Origin: Sarcophilus harrisii
Lineage: Eukaryota; Chordata; Mammalia; Dasyuromorphia; Dasyuridae
Length of the DNA: 64,000 bases
Direction: 5' to 3'
Assembly (NCBI RefSeq): GCF_902635505.1
Contig: NC_045431.1
Span: forward strand, 98,893,988 to 98,957,987
This document shows, piece after piece, positions 1 through 11,625 of this stretch (the stretch's first letter is position 1; every line of letters starts with the position of its first letter). The position numbers and the translations under genes were made by a program. The notes beneath the pieces were generated by a model. It was not told where the DNA came from and did not search any database. It was given only the letters and a program-made list of their open reading frames with translations.

Positions 1-283
1 CTCATCTCTTTCTCATACTTAAAGCATTCCTGATTCTTGGCTTTTCCAGCCTCAGGGTTGGGTAGGTCTGACCTTAGGAGCAAGAATTGTAGGGATATAC
101 CTACAATTATGAATGAAAGGATTCTGGGAAATGTCCCAAACCAGACAAGTTCTTCCACTAACCAGCACCCTATACACAGAATAGAAACTGATGCTTTTTG
201 GTTTTGAAGATTTTACAGGTTTCAAGAGTCACTTTTTAATACTGAAAATATCTTCAAGATGCTTAATAGCCAAAAATCATAAA

Positions 284-460
284 ACCATAGAATACTGGTT
301 ATTTAAAGAGACTTTATAGGTCTGCTGGTCCACTCTCCTCATTTTATATCTGAGGAATAGAGGCTTAAGGATTACAGGGTCAAATGACTTTGCCAACATC
401 ACATTGGTCTCAAATCTTATGATTTTAAAGTCTAGAATTCTTCCCACTATACCCACCATG
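284..460 (+). repeat. CORE-SINE (MIR/THER1-like)
   Basis: The segment follows the family pattern 'catagaat...ctcattttatatctgaggaatagaggc...tcaaatgacttt...ttcccactataccacc'. It is old and diverged. Confidence 0.55.
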
Positions 461-1614
461 CTGAGCTGTTTTACAAATATTAGCAGAGAACAATAAACTG
501 AAGATAATTGATAACTAGATAAATTAAAGGATTTGAAAATGGGCAAATGGGAAAGATGGGAGCTTCAAAAGCAGAGCTGAAGTTTTGAGGACAGCTCAAA
601 GATAACATGAGCCCACTTTGGAATAACACCAACTATGTTTACTTCATCACTTTAGATAGGTTTAGAGGAGGCTGGAGAATACACACTGAGATGGAGATGG
701 AGGGAAAATAATAACACTAGTTTGCCCAGTCCCCGTTATTTGCCCTCTTCTTCCCAAAGTGCCTTCAGAGGTCTCAAAGACCTTACTTTGAAAAGCAGAA
801 TGCAGTTATATTATTCCATAATATTGCAGTCAAGAGTTTATTTAATGAAAATTCCTAAATCTCCAAAGATTTGGTTAACTAGTATGATTTTTATTAGCAT
901 ATACAGAAAGTTATTCTCAGCCTCAATTTCATTAAGAGTTTCTTCCTAACTAGGGATGAGTTGTTCAGGTGATTCACACAGAACCTGAGCTATTAGTCCA
1001 GGCAAGTATCGACTACTATCTTCAAATGATGTAACCAACTCATACCTCCTGAACAAAAGAAGAAGTGGATTTATGATTATATTAAGATTGGAAACTGTTG
1101 ACCTATTTGGTTGTGTGATGAAACACAAATCCCAGTGATAGAATTAGTAAAAAAAAAATAGTATATTTAGTGTAGCTTTTTGGCAAGGGATGGGTTTATT
1201 TCTCAGCTCCTGGAATATTTTGAATTCATAAATCTTTTTTTTGACTGATTTTCAGCTATTCCATATAGTCTGGGATAAAGTTATTTTTTAGCATCTTGTA
1301 TTAATAACAACCACAATCATTATCATGGACACACATATCAAATAGAGATTTGTATATATGTATTTATGCATACACACATATAACATGTGTATATTTGTAT
1401 AAGTATGTGATACCAAATAAAAGGTTAGCCTCAAAGCCAAGAAGACCTAGATTTCAAGTTCTAATTGTAACCCAAGTTAAAGGTATGATCCTAGGCAAGT
1501 TACCTCTCAGTATCTTAAGCAATTCTTTAAGATTGTGAGTGATAGGTAAATTGCTGACTGATACTGGTGGAAGAAGTTTCCATAATGTGAATTACCCATC
1601 TACACTTAACAAAA
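461..1614. other. Intergenic, no recognised element
   Basis: Single-copy AT-rich DNA with scattered short open frames and no coding signature. It has TATG/CATA-rich low complexity near 1350-1400. I see nothing else. Confidence 0.5.
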
Positions 1615-1998
1615 TTGCATGATCAACTCTGATGGACTTGGCTCTTCAGTAATGAAGTGATTTAGTCCAATTTTAATGGACTTGTCATGGAGATAGCTAT
1701 GTGCAGAAAGAGGGAGGACTGTGGGGACTGAAAGTGGATCACAACATAGTTTTGCTTTTTTTTCTTTCTCATTTTTCCCCCTTTTTGAGGTAATTTTTCT
1801 TGTGCAGCATGATAAATGTAGACATATGTTTGGAAAAATTGCACATGTTTAACCTGTATTGGATTACTTGATATCTAGAAGAGGAGGGTGAAGGGAAGGA
1901 AGAAAAATTTACAACACAGGGTTTTGCAAGGATGGATGTTGAAAACTATCTTTGTATGTATTTTGAAAATAAAAAAAAACCTATTATTTAAAAAAATA
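1615..1998 (+). mobile_element. L1 LINE, 3'-end fragment
   Basis: The order of motifs is that of marsupial L1 3' ends: 'gatcaactctgatgg', 'gaggactgtggggactgaaagtgg', 'cacaacatag', a T-rich block, 'cttgtgcagcatgat', 'gaacacaggg'-like text, then 'gaaaactatctttg...tttgaaaataaaa' and an A-rich tail. It is 5'-truncated and moderately diverged. Confidence 0.8.
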
Positions 1999-2139
1999 AA
2001 ATGAGCTATTTGTCACTAAAAAATCCACCAAAGCACAGAATCAGGGAATGGGAGAGTTAATATGTGCATATGTTTTATACACACATACATGTAAACATGT
2101 TATACATGTGCGCATATGTGTATATATGCATATAAAGAC

Positions 2140-2215
2140 TTAGTTCAAGTATTGCCTACTTCAAGAGGTCTTTCCTGATTCACCAGTTTTTAATGCCTTA
2201 ACCCTAATATTTAAT
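2140..2215 (+). mobile_element. L2 LINE fragment (possible)
   Basis: 'gcctacttcaagaggtctttcctgattcacc' resembles the L2 3' region motif (cctccaggaagccttccctgattacc). It is short and diverged. Confidence 0.35.
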
Positions 2216-2230
2216 TGTAATGTTTCTAGA

Positions 2231-2580
2231 TTAGATTAAATGTCAAGTTGTAAGGGGCCTTTGAGCTCATATTATGCAGCATTTCCATTTTAAGATATGG
2301 AACTGAGACCTATAGAAATTAAGTGATTCGGGGAAGCTGGGTGGCCCTTGAATAGTACACTAGCACTGGAGTCAGGAGGACCTGAGTTCAAACCTAGCTT
2401 CAGGCACTTAATAGTTTTGTGCCCTGAAAAATCACGTAACTCTGATTGCCTTAAAAAATAAACAGCAACAACTACAAAACAAAATTAAGTTACTTGCTCA
2501 AGATCACATAGTAGTAAATGGTAGTTTTGGGATTCAAATTCAAGTCCTCTGGCTCCAAATACAGAACTCTATAATTAAGC
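2231..2580 (+). repeat. CORE-SINE (THER1/MIR-like) split by a younger SINE
   Basis: The left half (2231-2329) and the right half (2482-2580: 'ttgctcaagatcacatagtagtaaatgg', 'caagtcctctggctccaaat') belong to one element. A second SINE interrupts it at 2330-2481. Confidence 0.6.
2330..2481 (+). mobile_element. tRNA-derived marsupial SINE inserted in a CORE-SINE
   Basis: The segment starts 'ggggaagctgggtggccc', has the pol III B-box-like 'gagttcaaacc' and ends in an A/C-rich tail. The direct repeat 'aaattaagt' flanks it (2316-2324 and 2482-2490) and marks the insertion. Confidence 0.7.
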
Positions 2581-2599
2581 TTTGAAGGGAGTTAGAGCT

Positions 2600-2870
2600 T
2601 CCAAGAACAGGAGGGGCGGACAGAGAGCATTTCTAACAAACTGAGGAATGTCAAAGATGGGGAACAAAAAGGAATTCCAGATGGCTGGAGCATACAAAGG
2701 GGACATGATGATTAGGAGAAAATAGCCTGTAGCCACCATGAAAGGCTTTAAATGTTTTCTTGTAGGGATAGCAAGAAATTAATCATGCTACTTAAATAGG
2801 GAGGTGACATGGTCAGATGTGTACTTTGAGAAGATCAGTTTAAAAGCTAGGTGAGGAGCACAGTGCTTTG
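2600..2870 (+). repeat. Old interspersed repeat, unnamed family (copy 1)
   Basis: 'ggaatgtcaaagatggggaac...ccaccatgaaaggctttaaatg...gggaggtgacatggtcagatgtg...gaagatcagttt' has the same order of motifs as 62960-63260 (aaggactttaaa, ggggatcaaac/gatgaatttgatagctg). I cannot assign it to a named family. Confidence 0.45.
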
Positions 2871-3237
2871 CAAAAGGTTTTTGGATTGTTAGCTGTTGTT
2901 ATTGTATATTGTATTGGTATATGTTACAACTTTTCTGATTTAGTAGATGATGTTGAAGAATTACTATAGCTGAAAAATTTGTCAACCTGAGGCCCATCTA
3001 ATGGTGAGCCTCTTCAGATTTAATGAAGACAGTTGTTGAACAGCAAACATACATTTCAACACTGGGCCCATAATGGAACCATTTTCAGCATGATATGACC
3101 TACTAAAACTTGTATTCTTCTTTTATAACTTTGGAAACCCAAGATGACGTGAATGCTACAATGAGGCATCAGAGAAGGTGGAAGAATATACAAAGTTTAT
3201 ATATGATGGGGACTCTCATGAAATTTATAGTGTAGTA

Positions 3238-3330
3238 ATAGTAATAGCAGCAGTAGCAGCAGCAATAGTAGTAGTAGAGTGCTTGGCACTAAGTAAATAT
3301 TAGCTATTTTAATTATATTATTAAATATGT
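3238..3330. repeat. (AGT/AGC)n microsatellite joined to a MIR-like tail
   Basis: Imperfect trinucleotide repeats ('gtagcagcagcaatagtagtagtag') are followed by 'gtgcttggcactaagtaaat', the typical 3' end of MIR-type SINEs. Confidence 0.5.
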
Positions 3331-6030
3331 ATTCTTTTAGAACTTCCTATGAGCATAAAAGATGCTATATTTAATATTATCATTATTCATGGGAATAATA
3401 TTTAATTTTTTAATTTAACACTTAATTTTCAAAAAAGATTTAATTTTGAATTTTACAGATTTACATTTATTTTGACTTGAAATATGATTAGAAGAGAATG
3501 GATTGTGACCCATCTAGCCACTTGCTTAGAAGATTTAGGCTCTCCAGATCTGGTCTTATTTGACACACATAAGCTTGGTTTCTCAGATATTTTAGCTTAG
3601 ACCCAGTTCAGGATCAGAGTTCATAGCTAGTCAGCTGGATTGGGATACATGTGACGTGCATTTGAGTATTTGAAGGCTTTTATGATGTCTGGAAAGTGCA
3701 CAGAAGTCTTAATTCTCCATGCCTAGTGTATCCCATGTATTAACATGAAGATATCAAAAGTTGGGCATATGCAGTATTTATCTTACCCCAGACCTTCAAC
3801 ATACATCATCCCTTCCTAAAAGAATGAGCAAAGTCCCAAAGGTACAGATAAATGGAAATAGGATTCATGGGTAAACACATTCATGAGCTTGAGAAGAACA
3901 GGTTTAAACAAACAGGAGACAGTCTAATTTATCAGGATGCTTTTATCAAATGAGTGTAAATGGAACCTCACAGGAGACAGTCCCAGCAATTCCTTAGGCA
4001 GTGGAAGCTGAATCTCTATTCTAACCACACTGTAATGATCATAAGTCATTCATGATAGAAATCAATGACTTCACTTTTTATGACAGCCTTTGTTCATTGT
4101 TCCCAGGAACTACTTTCTGGTTTTCCTCAAGAGGGTATTTAGAATTTTAAGCTTTCTCTCTCTGCTTGTTTATTATGTACCATTCATCTGCAAAAGAACA
4201 GGCAGAGCCAAGTTTCTTCCAACTTGGCAGTCTGGGAAGACTTTCCTTTCACAGTCCCCAGAGAATACATTTCAGATCTCTGGCGACTTCAAGTTCTCTC
4301 CAACTAAGGATTGTGCTTTGAGTGGCCAAGAACTTTATTCTGATCAGTCCTAGTTTCTATGACTACAGAACTCCTCCTGAACCAGCCATGGCTAAAAGGG
4401 GCTGATTTTCTCAATTTCTTAATTCAGTGAGACAGAAAGTTGAAAAGTTTGCTCTCTTGTGGCAGTTGAAAAAGGAAGAAGAGCAGCCCGACAGAGCAGC
4501 CAAAGTGTCATTTTCTCTTAGTTTGCTGAGTATGTCTTGACATAGCTCTTTTTCCCCTGTGTAACTGATAATTTGTGGCTTCAGACCTATAAGAAGATAC
4601 TTTGGTAACATCTCAATCTTAAATCAAGTCCAAGAAGCAGCTGTATCCGACGGAGGACAAAATGCTGCTTCATGGGCATAAACTCTGGAGACTGCTGGGC
4701 TTGTTTCTGTCTTCATCTTGACGATGTGAAATGTTCATTTCCATATTCCATCAAGCTCTTTTGAGAGGTCTTGCTGTGAGAAAGTAAGTGTTTTGACAGG
4801 ACATATCTGTTAGCTCCTGTAACATGGAAAGAAAAATATGAGCAAAGTGTTTTTATCTTATCGATATTAGGCCAAATTAAATCTTTGAGTGTTTCTTACC
4901 CGCCCTATCACTGTCTGCATTTATGACTCTCTTGAGTAGCCCTCAATTTAAGGCCAAAATATGAACCATGGAAAATCTGACAAAATGGAGAACACATTTA
5001 AAGAATTAAGAATTTTAAATTATATTGAAATGACACATGGGGAAGGGAAGATATTTGTTTAGAGGCTGTCATCTACAAAATAAATCAAATCTTTCAAATG
5101 AGATCTATGAAGTTGTTCCAAGTCTGAAAAAGAATTAAAATGATAGCTCCAGTCCAGGTCTTCTGACTAAGAACTAAAAATATGTCAGGATGAATGAGAC
5201 TTTACCTCAGTTGCGGATATTCTAGGAGGGATTCTTTATCCCTATCATAGTTTTCCAGCCTGCTGTGCCCAAACCTTTTGACTTTCTGTCATTCTTCTAA
5301 AACTACCAGTCCAGCTAATTGCCTGGTCTGAGTTTCATACACCTAGGGTCCAGTTCTGTGGTATGTCTTTTTGTGGGCCCATTCCTCCTTGTTCCAACCT
5401 CACCTCCAGCTTCCTTTTGAGGATTGGGACATCTAGGACCTTTGATGTACAGCAAGATTTTGGGCCAGACTGTTTAGCTTAAAGGCTTCCTTCACTTTTG
5501 CAGCAATTATATTTGGGGTAGTCTATTCGAATAATATCTTCCTCAAATGAATTTTTTCTGGATGCAAAAATTTCCAAGATATGAATCTATCTCTCTTCTG
5601 ACTTCTGACCTATCATTTGAGCTCATGCTTCATCTTCACAAGACTTGGATTTTTTGGATCTAGTGAATATTCCTGTTTGTAAAAGATTGGGGGCATTACA
5701 TGTCATTGACTTGCAGAATGGTAAAGATTTCTTTGAGAATTGAGAGATCTGCCTCTTTCCTGTTTTGGAAATACTTCTGCCTCTGTTCATGATGGTTGAT
5801 GTATTGTGGTTCATTTACTTGTGTCATGATGAGATGTATAATAACCTCATTAAAAACTGGAACAATTATCATGGGGGAGGCAATAGGGAACTCCATGGAT
5901 CCAAATATAAGCAATATGGTAAACATATGGAAGAATATATAATGATAATCTGACCTGGCTTTAGAGCAAATCAAAGATTTCCCTTCATGCTCTCCCACCT
6001 TCATGTCTCCTACATAATTTAAATTTGAAG
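3331..6030. other. Intergenic single-copy block
   Basis: No transposon is recognised across this long stretch. It is the longest repeat-free block on the downstream side. 4090-4800 is a little richer in G+C and ends at 'agaaagtaagtg', which resembles a splice donor on the plus strand. No coding frame is supported. Confidence 0.4.
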
Positions 6031-6049
6031 CATAAATAAAAATGGTTTT

Positions 6050-6165
6050 ATTTGTATATATATGTGTATATATGTATATATATACAAACATATATGTGTG
6101 TATATATATATGCGTGTGTGTGTGCGCATGTGTGGGTACACACATATACATACACAGACTCCAAT
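6050..6165. repeat. TA/TG-rich microsatellite
   Basis: Alternating 'tatata', 'tgtgtatatatg' and 'cacatatacatacaca'. Open frames here are artefacts of simple sequence. Confidence 0.85.
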
Positions 6166-6204
6166 AATAAAATATTGCTATAATCCTCTAAAGTTTGAGA
6201 ATCA

Positions 6205-6600
6205 GTATGACAGTGGCTTGTGGGTTAGGCTTAAGGCAAGGGAGATCTGGATCCAAATTCTATCTTTGATATGTACTAATTATGTGACCCAGGACAAACC
6301 AACTAATTTCTCAATGCAGAGAAGGAGCCAATTTGAATTAATAAAGGAAGTTTCTTCATCTGGGAGTTCTTTACACCAAGAAAATTATAGGTCTGGTTTT
6401 AAAATTGTCAGAGCACATTATTTCTGTTGAGTCTCCTAACAACTCTGTGAAATAGGTAGTTCAGGTATTATTATTTCCATTTTACACATGGGAAAACTGA
6501 GCTACAAGGAGATTAAAATGATATGCTATAGTCACACACTTAATAGATATCAGAGGAACATCAATTCAAACATTAGCCATATGGCTACAATGCTTCCCAG
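6205..6600 (+). repeat. MIR/CORE-SINE remnants
   Basis: The first piece has 'gagatctggatccaaattct...atgtgacccaggacaaa'. The second (6425-6600) has 'acaactctgtgaaataggta...tttccattttacacatgggaaaactgag'. Both are family hallmarks and both are diverged. Confidence 0.5.
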
Positions 6601-6649
6601 GGGAAAAATACTTAGAAAATATTCATTTTCATGCAGAATGGGGCAGTCA

Positions 6650-6812
6650 TAGTATCATATATTTAAATCTGGAAGATTCCTCCATGGATAAAGAAACCAA
6701 AATCCATCATTTTGATTTAAGTGAGTTAGCTAAGGTTGCATAGCTAATAAATAACAGGATTAGGATTGGAACCCAGGTCCTTGGACTTTAAGTTGGGTAT
6801 TCTTTCCATTGG
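6650..6812 (+). repeat. CORE-SINE (THER1-like)
   Basis: 'tgcatagctaataaataacagg...ttggaacccaggtccttgg...tattctttcca' is the family 3' half. Confidence 0.55.
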
Positions 6813-6868
6813 TCTTCCCAGTGATCTCATCCCTTGAAAGGATTTTTGAATTGCCTTCAGAGCCTGTG

Positions 6869-7035
6869 GCATTTCTTTCTTTCTTTCTTTTCTTTCTCTC
6901 TTTCTTTCTTTCTCTATTTCTTTTCCTTCCTTCCTTCCTTCCTTCCTTCCTTCCTTCCTTCCTTCCTTCCTTCCTTCCTTCCTTCCTTCCTTCCTTCCTT
7001 CCTTCCTTCCTTCCTTCCTTCCTTTCTCTTTTTCT
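6869..7035. repeat. (TTTC)n/(CCTT)n pyrimidine microsatellite
   Basis: An interrupted TTTC tract is followed by about 100 bp of near-perfect CCTT units (about 6924-7024). The plus strand is all pyrimidine apart from rare bases. Long PSFL- and GRKE-repeat open frames in both directions are translation artefacts. Confidence 0.97.
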
Positions 7036-7283
7036 CTCTGAATGATTATCATTCCACAGATGTACATGGTTATTGGCAAAGAAGGAAAATTGAACTCAAT
7101 GAATAGAATTTTTTCCTAAGCAAAGGGAAGAGCAGGTTACATTGCAATCACTTGTGTAATTAACAAAATTGAATTTCAGGAGAGTTAATGTGTGAACAAT
7201 GAAATTTAAATTTTTACCATATTCCCCTGAAAGAAAAATAACATTGTTGCCTTCTATGGGCATCAAGATCCAATGGCTCATGC

Positions 7284-7395
7284 TAATAGGATTATAGAAT
7301 CATAGATTTAGAGCTGGAAGAGAACTTGAAGGACATCAAATCCAACCTCTCATTTTATAGATGAGGAAACTGAGACCCAGAGAGGTTGAATGTTT
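7284..7395 (+). repeat. CORE-SINE (THER1-like), 5' half
   Basis: 'aatcatagatttagagctgg', then 'cattttatagatgaggaaactgagacccagagagg'. It is well preserved. Confidence 0.7.
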
Positions 7396-7729
7396 TATCT
7401 TGGTTCCTCATAGACAGGCTAAAGAAAACTCAGAAAACAGCAGAATGAGACAGGGACTAATTTATAAAAGTAAACTCAAAAGCTTGTAGATCTTTTTTTT
7501 TTTTTTAAATAGTAATTGTACATCCCTTCAGGTCTACAAATAAGATAATAATGATTCATGCACAGACTGATTAGGGTTATTGTTGATTAAGGAAATGGGA
7601 ACCAGATTCAGCACCAGAATGATGGAAAGCTCTGACTGCCAAGAATTACAGCATTGGATTTGGAAGAGACCTCAGAGGCCATTTTGTCCAATTCATCCTT
7701 TAATATTAATCTTCTTTAAATTAAGCCCT

Positions 7730-8450
7730 TGCATTTTTAAAAATAAATTTTTATTGTTGTATCTTGCTTTCACATTACCTACATTTTTCTATGTGTGCTT
7801 TTCCCCCTATTACTGGAGAGTCTATAACGAGTAGAAGAAAGGAAAGAAATAAATCAATGAAACTAACCAAAATATACAAATCTGACATTGTAGGTAAAGT
7901 CCTTCCACCCATAGTGTTTCATCTCTGCAAAGAAGCCAGAGCAAGATGCTTTCTCATAGGTGGTCTTTGGGTTCTTATATTTTATCACCATTCATTTATA
8001 TATTCAAATATACATTTATACACTATATATGGTTGTAGGTTATTTCTATTTATCTTATTGCATTAATTATTATTATATCATTATTATTAAGCTTTTATGA
8101 ATATGTTTACTTTACATCAGTTCATGAGTCTTCCCATGCTTCTTTGTAGTCACCATGTTCAGCATTTCTTATATTCCATCACATTCAGGTATCACAAATT
8201 GTTTAGATGTTCTCCAATCAATGGGCATCCACTTTATTTTCAGTTCTTTACTGCCACAAAAAGTTATATTATAAATATTATGGTGGATGATACTGGTCTT
8301 TTTTTTTCATTGTTATTGTGCTTTTTGGCATATGAGCCTACCAGTGGAACCTCAGTGTCAAAGAGCATGGACATTTCAGTTACTTTCATAATAATTTCAA
8401 ATTGCTTTCCAGAATAGCCCAGCTTCTTATTGAAAGTAACTATTAAACTC
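7730..8450 (-). mobile_element. LINE (L1-type) 3' half, reversed
   Basis: Read on the minus strand, a 3' UTR ends in an A-rich tail (plus-strand 'tttttaaaaataaattttta' at 7735). Upstream of that is the end of ORF2, with 'gggcatccac...ttctttactgccacaaaaag...ataaatatta' matching marsupial L1 text for the last ORF2 codons. The element is old and interrupts a CORE-SINE start at 7647-7705. Confidence 0.65.
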
Positions 8451-8714
8451 AACATCTCAAGAGGGTATTTTAAGATGGCTCAGGAGGAAACTTAATCATT
8501 TGCATTTTGTTTCTGAATCCATCTCCATCTTCCCCACTAAGAGTATTAATCAAATGTACATGCTCAGGAAGGTAGATCAGCGGGAGGGCTAAGGTAAAGC
8601 ACTATTCAGAGTAGCAATTAGTGTGATGTATGAACAAAGGGCCATAGTTTCATGATGTCAAATAGTACTAATGCAACATTTATGCATGATGATATGGTTT
8701 GCTACCAACAACTT

Positions 8715-8915
8715 AGGATCCTAAGATTACAGGATTCAATTGAGAAGGGAACTTTAGATGTCATCAAGTCCAAATCCATATTTTTGTAGATGAATCAAGT
8801 GAAGCCCTTCCAGAAAGGTTGATTTTCCCATGTCATAATGCAAGTAAATACTAGAGATATGATTTGAATTCAGGTTTTCTGCCTCTATTAACAGTGCCTT
8901 TCCCCGATACCAGTC
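8715..8915 (+). repeat. CORE-SINE (THER1-like)
   Basis: 'aggattcaattgagaaggg...tcatcaagtccaaatcc...gatttgaattcaggttttctgcctc...acagtgcctttcccc' follows the family from end to end. Confidence 0.6.
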
Positions 8916-9082
8916 CTTTTCTTGTCTTCATTTATGGAGATGACCACAACCTACAATACTCCTTTCTCTGTCCCTGCCTAGGTCATTGTTTGTTATAGTG
9001 TGTTTATTGATGGTGGGCAGAGATATCCAGAATGCAGAAAGTCAAGAGAATTCTGTAAAAGAGGGAAGGAGGAAGGAGGGAG

Positions 9083-9086
<4 letters not shown>

Positions 9087-9126
<40 letters not shown>
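9087..9126. repeat. (CA)n microsatellite
   Basis: About 20 perfect CA units. Confidence 0.97.
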
Positions 9127-9128
<2 letters not shown>

Positions 9129-9144
9129 GTTGCATCTGCATTGA

Positions 9145-9385
9145 TAGTAAGAACTAATAATTTCAGGCATTTATATAGAGCCTATTCTGTGCTAGGTACT
9201 ATGCTGAATGCTTTACAAATATTATTTCATTTTATCCTTCCAACAACTCTGAGAGGTGAGTGCTATCATTATCCTACACCTAAAGAAACTGAGGCAGATG
9301 ACAAACAACTTGCCTAGTATATATAGATTTCTGAAATCAGATTTGATCTCAAGGCTTTCTGACTCCAGGACTGAATACAATATTC
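9145..9385 (+). repeat. MIR-type SINE
   Basis: 'ctgtgctaggtactatgctg...tttacaaatattatttcat...caactctgagaggtgagtg...aaactgaggcagatgac' is a nearly complete MIR-like element. Confidence 0.7.
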
Positions 9386-9534
9386 TAGATGTAGTCTGAT
9401 GAGGGCAAAATATGGTGAACTAATCAATATTCCCTGTTATACTCCTAACCCATATTGAGTTTGTGATTCCAGGATTGTGGACATTCTTTTCAATGATGTA
9501 GATCACAAGTCATCTATCCTTGCCCATTAAATTG

Positions 9535-9790
9535 TCTGTTCTTCATTTCAAAAAGGACCAATGCCATCATGGGATGATATCTTGACTGATTTGTGAATTG
9601 GATTAAATGAAGCAAAGTTGCACAAAATTACACTGTCATCAGACTCACTTCCTTATCCAGAGTCACTGAAGTTCAATGGTTAGACAAAAGTCAGGAAGAC
9701 TGGTGACAGTTTGGGATACAATGGCACCTTGACACCTTAGATGTCTGACATTATTTGCACTTGATGGTATCTTTGCTATAAGGGATTGTA
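9535..9790 (+). repeat. Marsupial interspersed repeat, family shared with 10595 and 53222 (copy 1)
   Basis: 'tcatttcaaaaaggaccaatgccatcatgg...gaattggattaaatgaagca...cttatccagagtcact' matches the copies at 10595-10735 and 53222-53405 (gaattggattt-agtgaggcag..., ccagagccacctgggtcc). I do not put a name to the family. Confidence 0.5.
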
Positions 9791-10594
9791 GTCTGATCAC
9801 ATACATTTTGTACCCTCCATTGCCCATTAGATCATCCCAAATTCAATTCTTTAAACTCTATTGAGTTTTATTACTTATATAACAGCCATACAACACCACC
9901 AGAAGGAAAGTAGTATAAGAAGTTGAACATTTGAATTAGGGTCATTAAAGGAGTTCCAATTGTTGCCCAAAGGCATTTCAGCTCACTTTTCTCCTCTTGT
10001 TCAAATATGAGCCCAGCTGATTGTCTATATGCAGCTTTCCAACCTACAGAGCAACTCATAGAACTTCCAAATACTTTTTCACACTAATGGTTCAAAAATG
10101 GCATTTCAATTATTCCCCACCTCATTTGTGCCGTGAAAAGGATAACAAAGAAAAATTCCAGGGCAATATTAATGAAAGGAAGAGGATAAGAAGATTAATT
10201 AGATGACATTTCATAAGAGACCTTGGACTGGCTTTCCATAGTAGCAATATCTACTTTGTCAGGAGATAACTTTTCAGGAAGAGCTTTCATCTTCATCGTT
10301 TTCATTTCTTGATTGCTTGCTTTATTGTAGCTCTGGAGATGACTTAAGATGAGAGTTCATAAGATTTTTGCATATTAAAGACCCTTTAGGCAATCTAACA
10401 AAGTCTATGGGTTCCATATCAGAGTAATGTTTATAAATGCATAAAATAAAATACTTTTTTAAAAAACACAATCATATTGAAAGAAAAGTGAAATTATTAT
10501 TTTCCATACAATTTCATGGATCTCCTGAAATCTATATACGGATCTTTTAGAAGTTGTTGAATTTCTTTTTAATTTATGTTCTTGAAAATGATTA

Positions 10595-10735
10595 TAACAC
10601 CAGGGAGGTAATGTCAGGGCAGGCAAGTGAATTGGATTTGAGTGAGGCAGCCTTATTTTCTTTCCAGAACCATCTGGATCCTATGGATCAGGATGAATGG
10701 AGATGGTACTGTATGAGATAGAAGACATTGGCCTT
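10595..10735 (+). repeat. Marsupial interspersed repeat (copy 2 of the 9535 family)
   Basis: 'aggtaatgtcagggcaggcaagtgaattggatttgagtg...ccagaaccatctggatcc...atggagatggtactg' shares motif order with 53222-53405. Confidence 0.55.
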
Positions 10736-10739
10736 TTTA

Positions 10740-11520
10740 AACTAAGTCTTTAATATGTCTCAGTTTGACTGAATTAAAACCCATTGAGTGATTAAAGCTA
10801 TTTAAGAAAAAAAAATGACTTCAGGTTAGGATTGATTATTGATTTAGAAGGAGATGAGTTTAACAGGGACCATTTTCCCCAAAATCTGAAACAATTCTCA
10901 TAGGATCATGAGCCTTAAGCAGAGTGAAGCCAGCTATATAGTGTGAATTATAGTTCAGAATCTTACCCTGTCTAGGGAGAGAATTGTAGCTTACAGGAGC
11001 TGACTTCTGTATTCCTGCTTTTCACTAGTTTTATTTTTATTTTCCACAGGAAAAAGATCTCTGAAGCAAGGCCAAGGCATTCTGGACAAAATAATTCACT
11101 GAAGCAATGACTATTTGTAGTTCATTTGTTGGGACTGCAGATATTGTGTTCAGAGAAAGGTGCATTTTTATTTCACTTGATCTTCTGGCCAAATTTGGAT
11201 ACTTGCAGAGACAACAGTATAATGCTATCAAAGTCATTTCAACATCATAAATTCTTTCCTTTGGATTTTTGGTCTGTTTTGTAAATGCTCAAAATATCAT
11301 TATATTGAAAACCCAAAAGTGGACAAAGGCTGTTTCAATTCATGGATGAAAGTGACCAAAAAAGAGAGAAAAACTGTATAAGAATTCTATTCCATTATTT
11401 AAAGGTGACATTTATATGGGAAAACAACAATAAAATCAACAACTTGGAGATAAGGCAGATGGGAGCTGTAAAAATCCAAAACTCAAAGTGGTTGTGTTTG
11501 CATATGGTTGTCAAAAAGAA
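10740..11520. other. Intergenic, no recognised element
   Basis: AT-rich single-copy DNA. Small open frames on both strands have no coding character. Confidence 0.4.
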
Positions 11521-11524
11521 AGGA

Positions 11525-11625
11525 AGGAAACAAGCATCTATTAACCACATATTTTGTGCCAGGCACTGTGCTAAGAGCTTTACAATAATATCTCCTCTGA
11601 TCTTCATAAGAGTATACACACCAGA
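11525..11625 (+). repeat. MIR-type SINE core
   Basis: 'tgtgccaggcactgtgctaa', then 'agctttacaataatatctcctctgatcttcata'. Confidence 0.65.

Noticed and set aside
5696-6430. Open frames rich in Y, I, H and T (MYMCV..., MCIYVY...)
   Set aside because: They come from the TA/TG microsatellite and run into unique noncoding DNA; no domain. The same applies at 48598-49006.
6744-7106. Open frames with PSFL or GRKE repeats on both strands
   Set aside because: They are translations of the CCTT microsatellite with no stops by chance.
7580-8455. Plus-strand open frames (MLSHYLHFS..., MNMFTLHQ...)
   Set aside because: They are antisense to a reversed L1 fragment.
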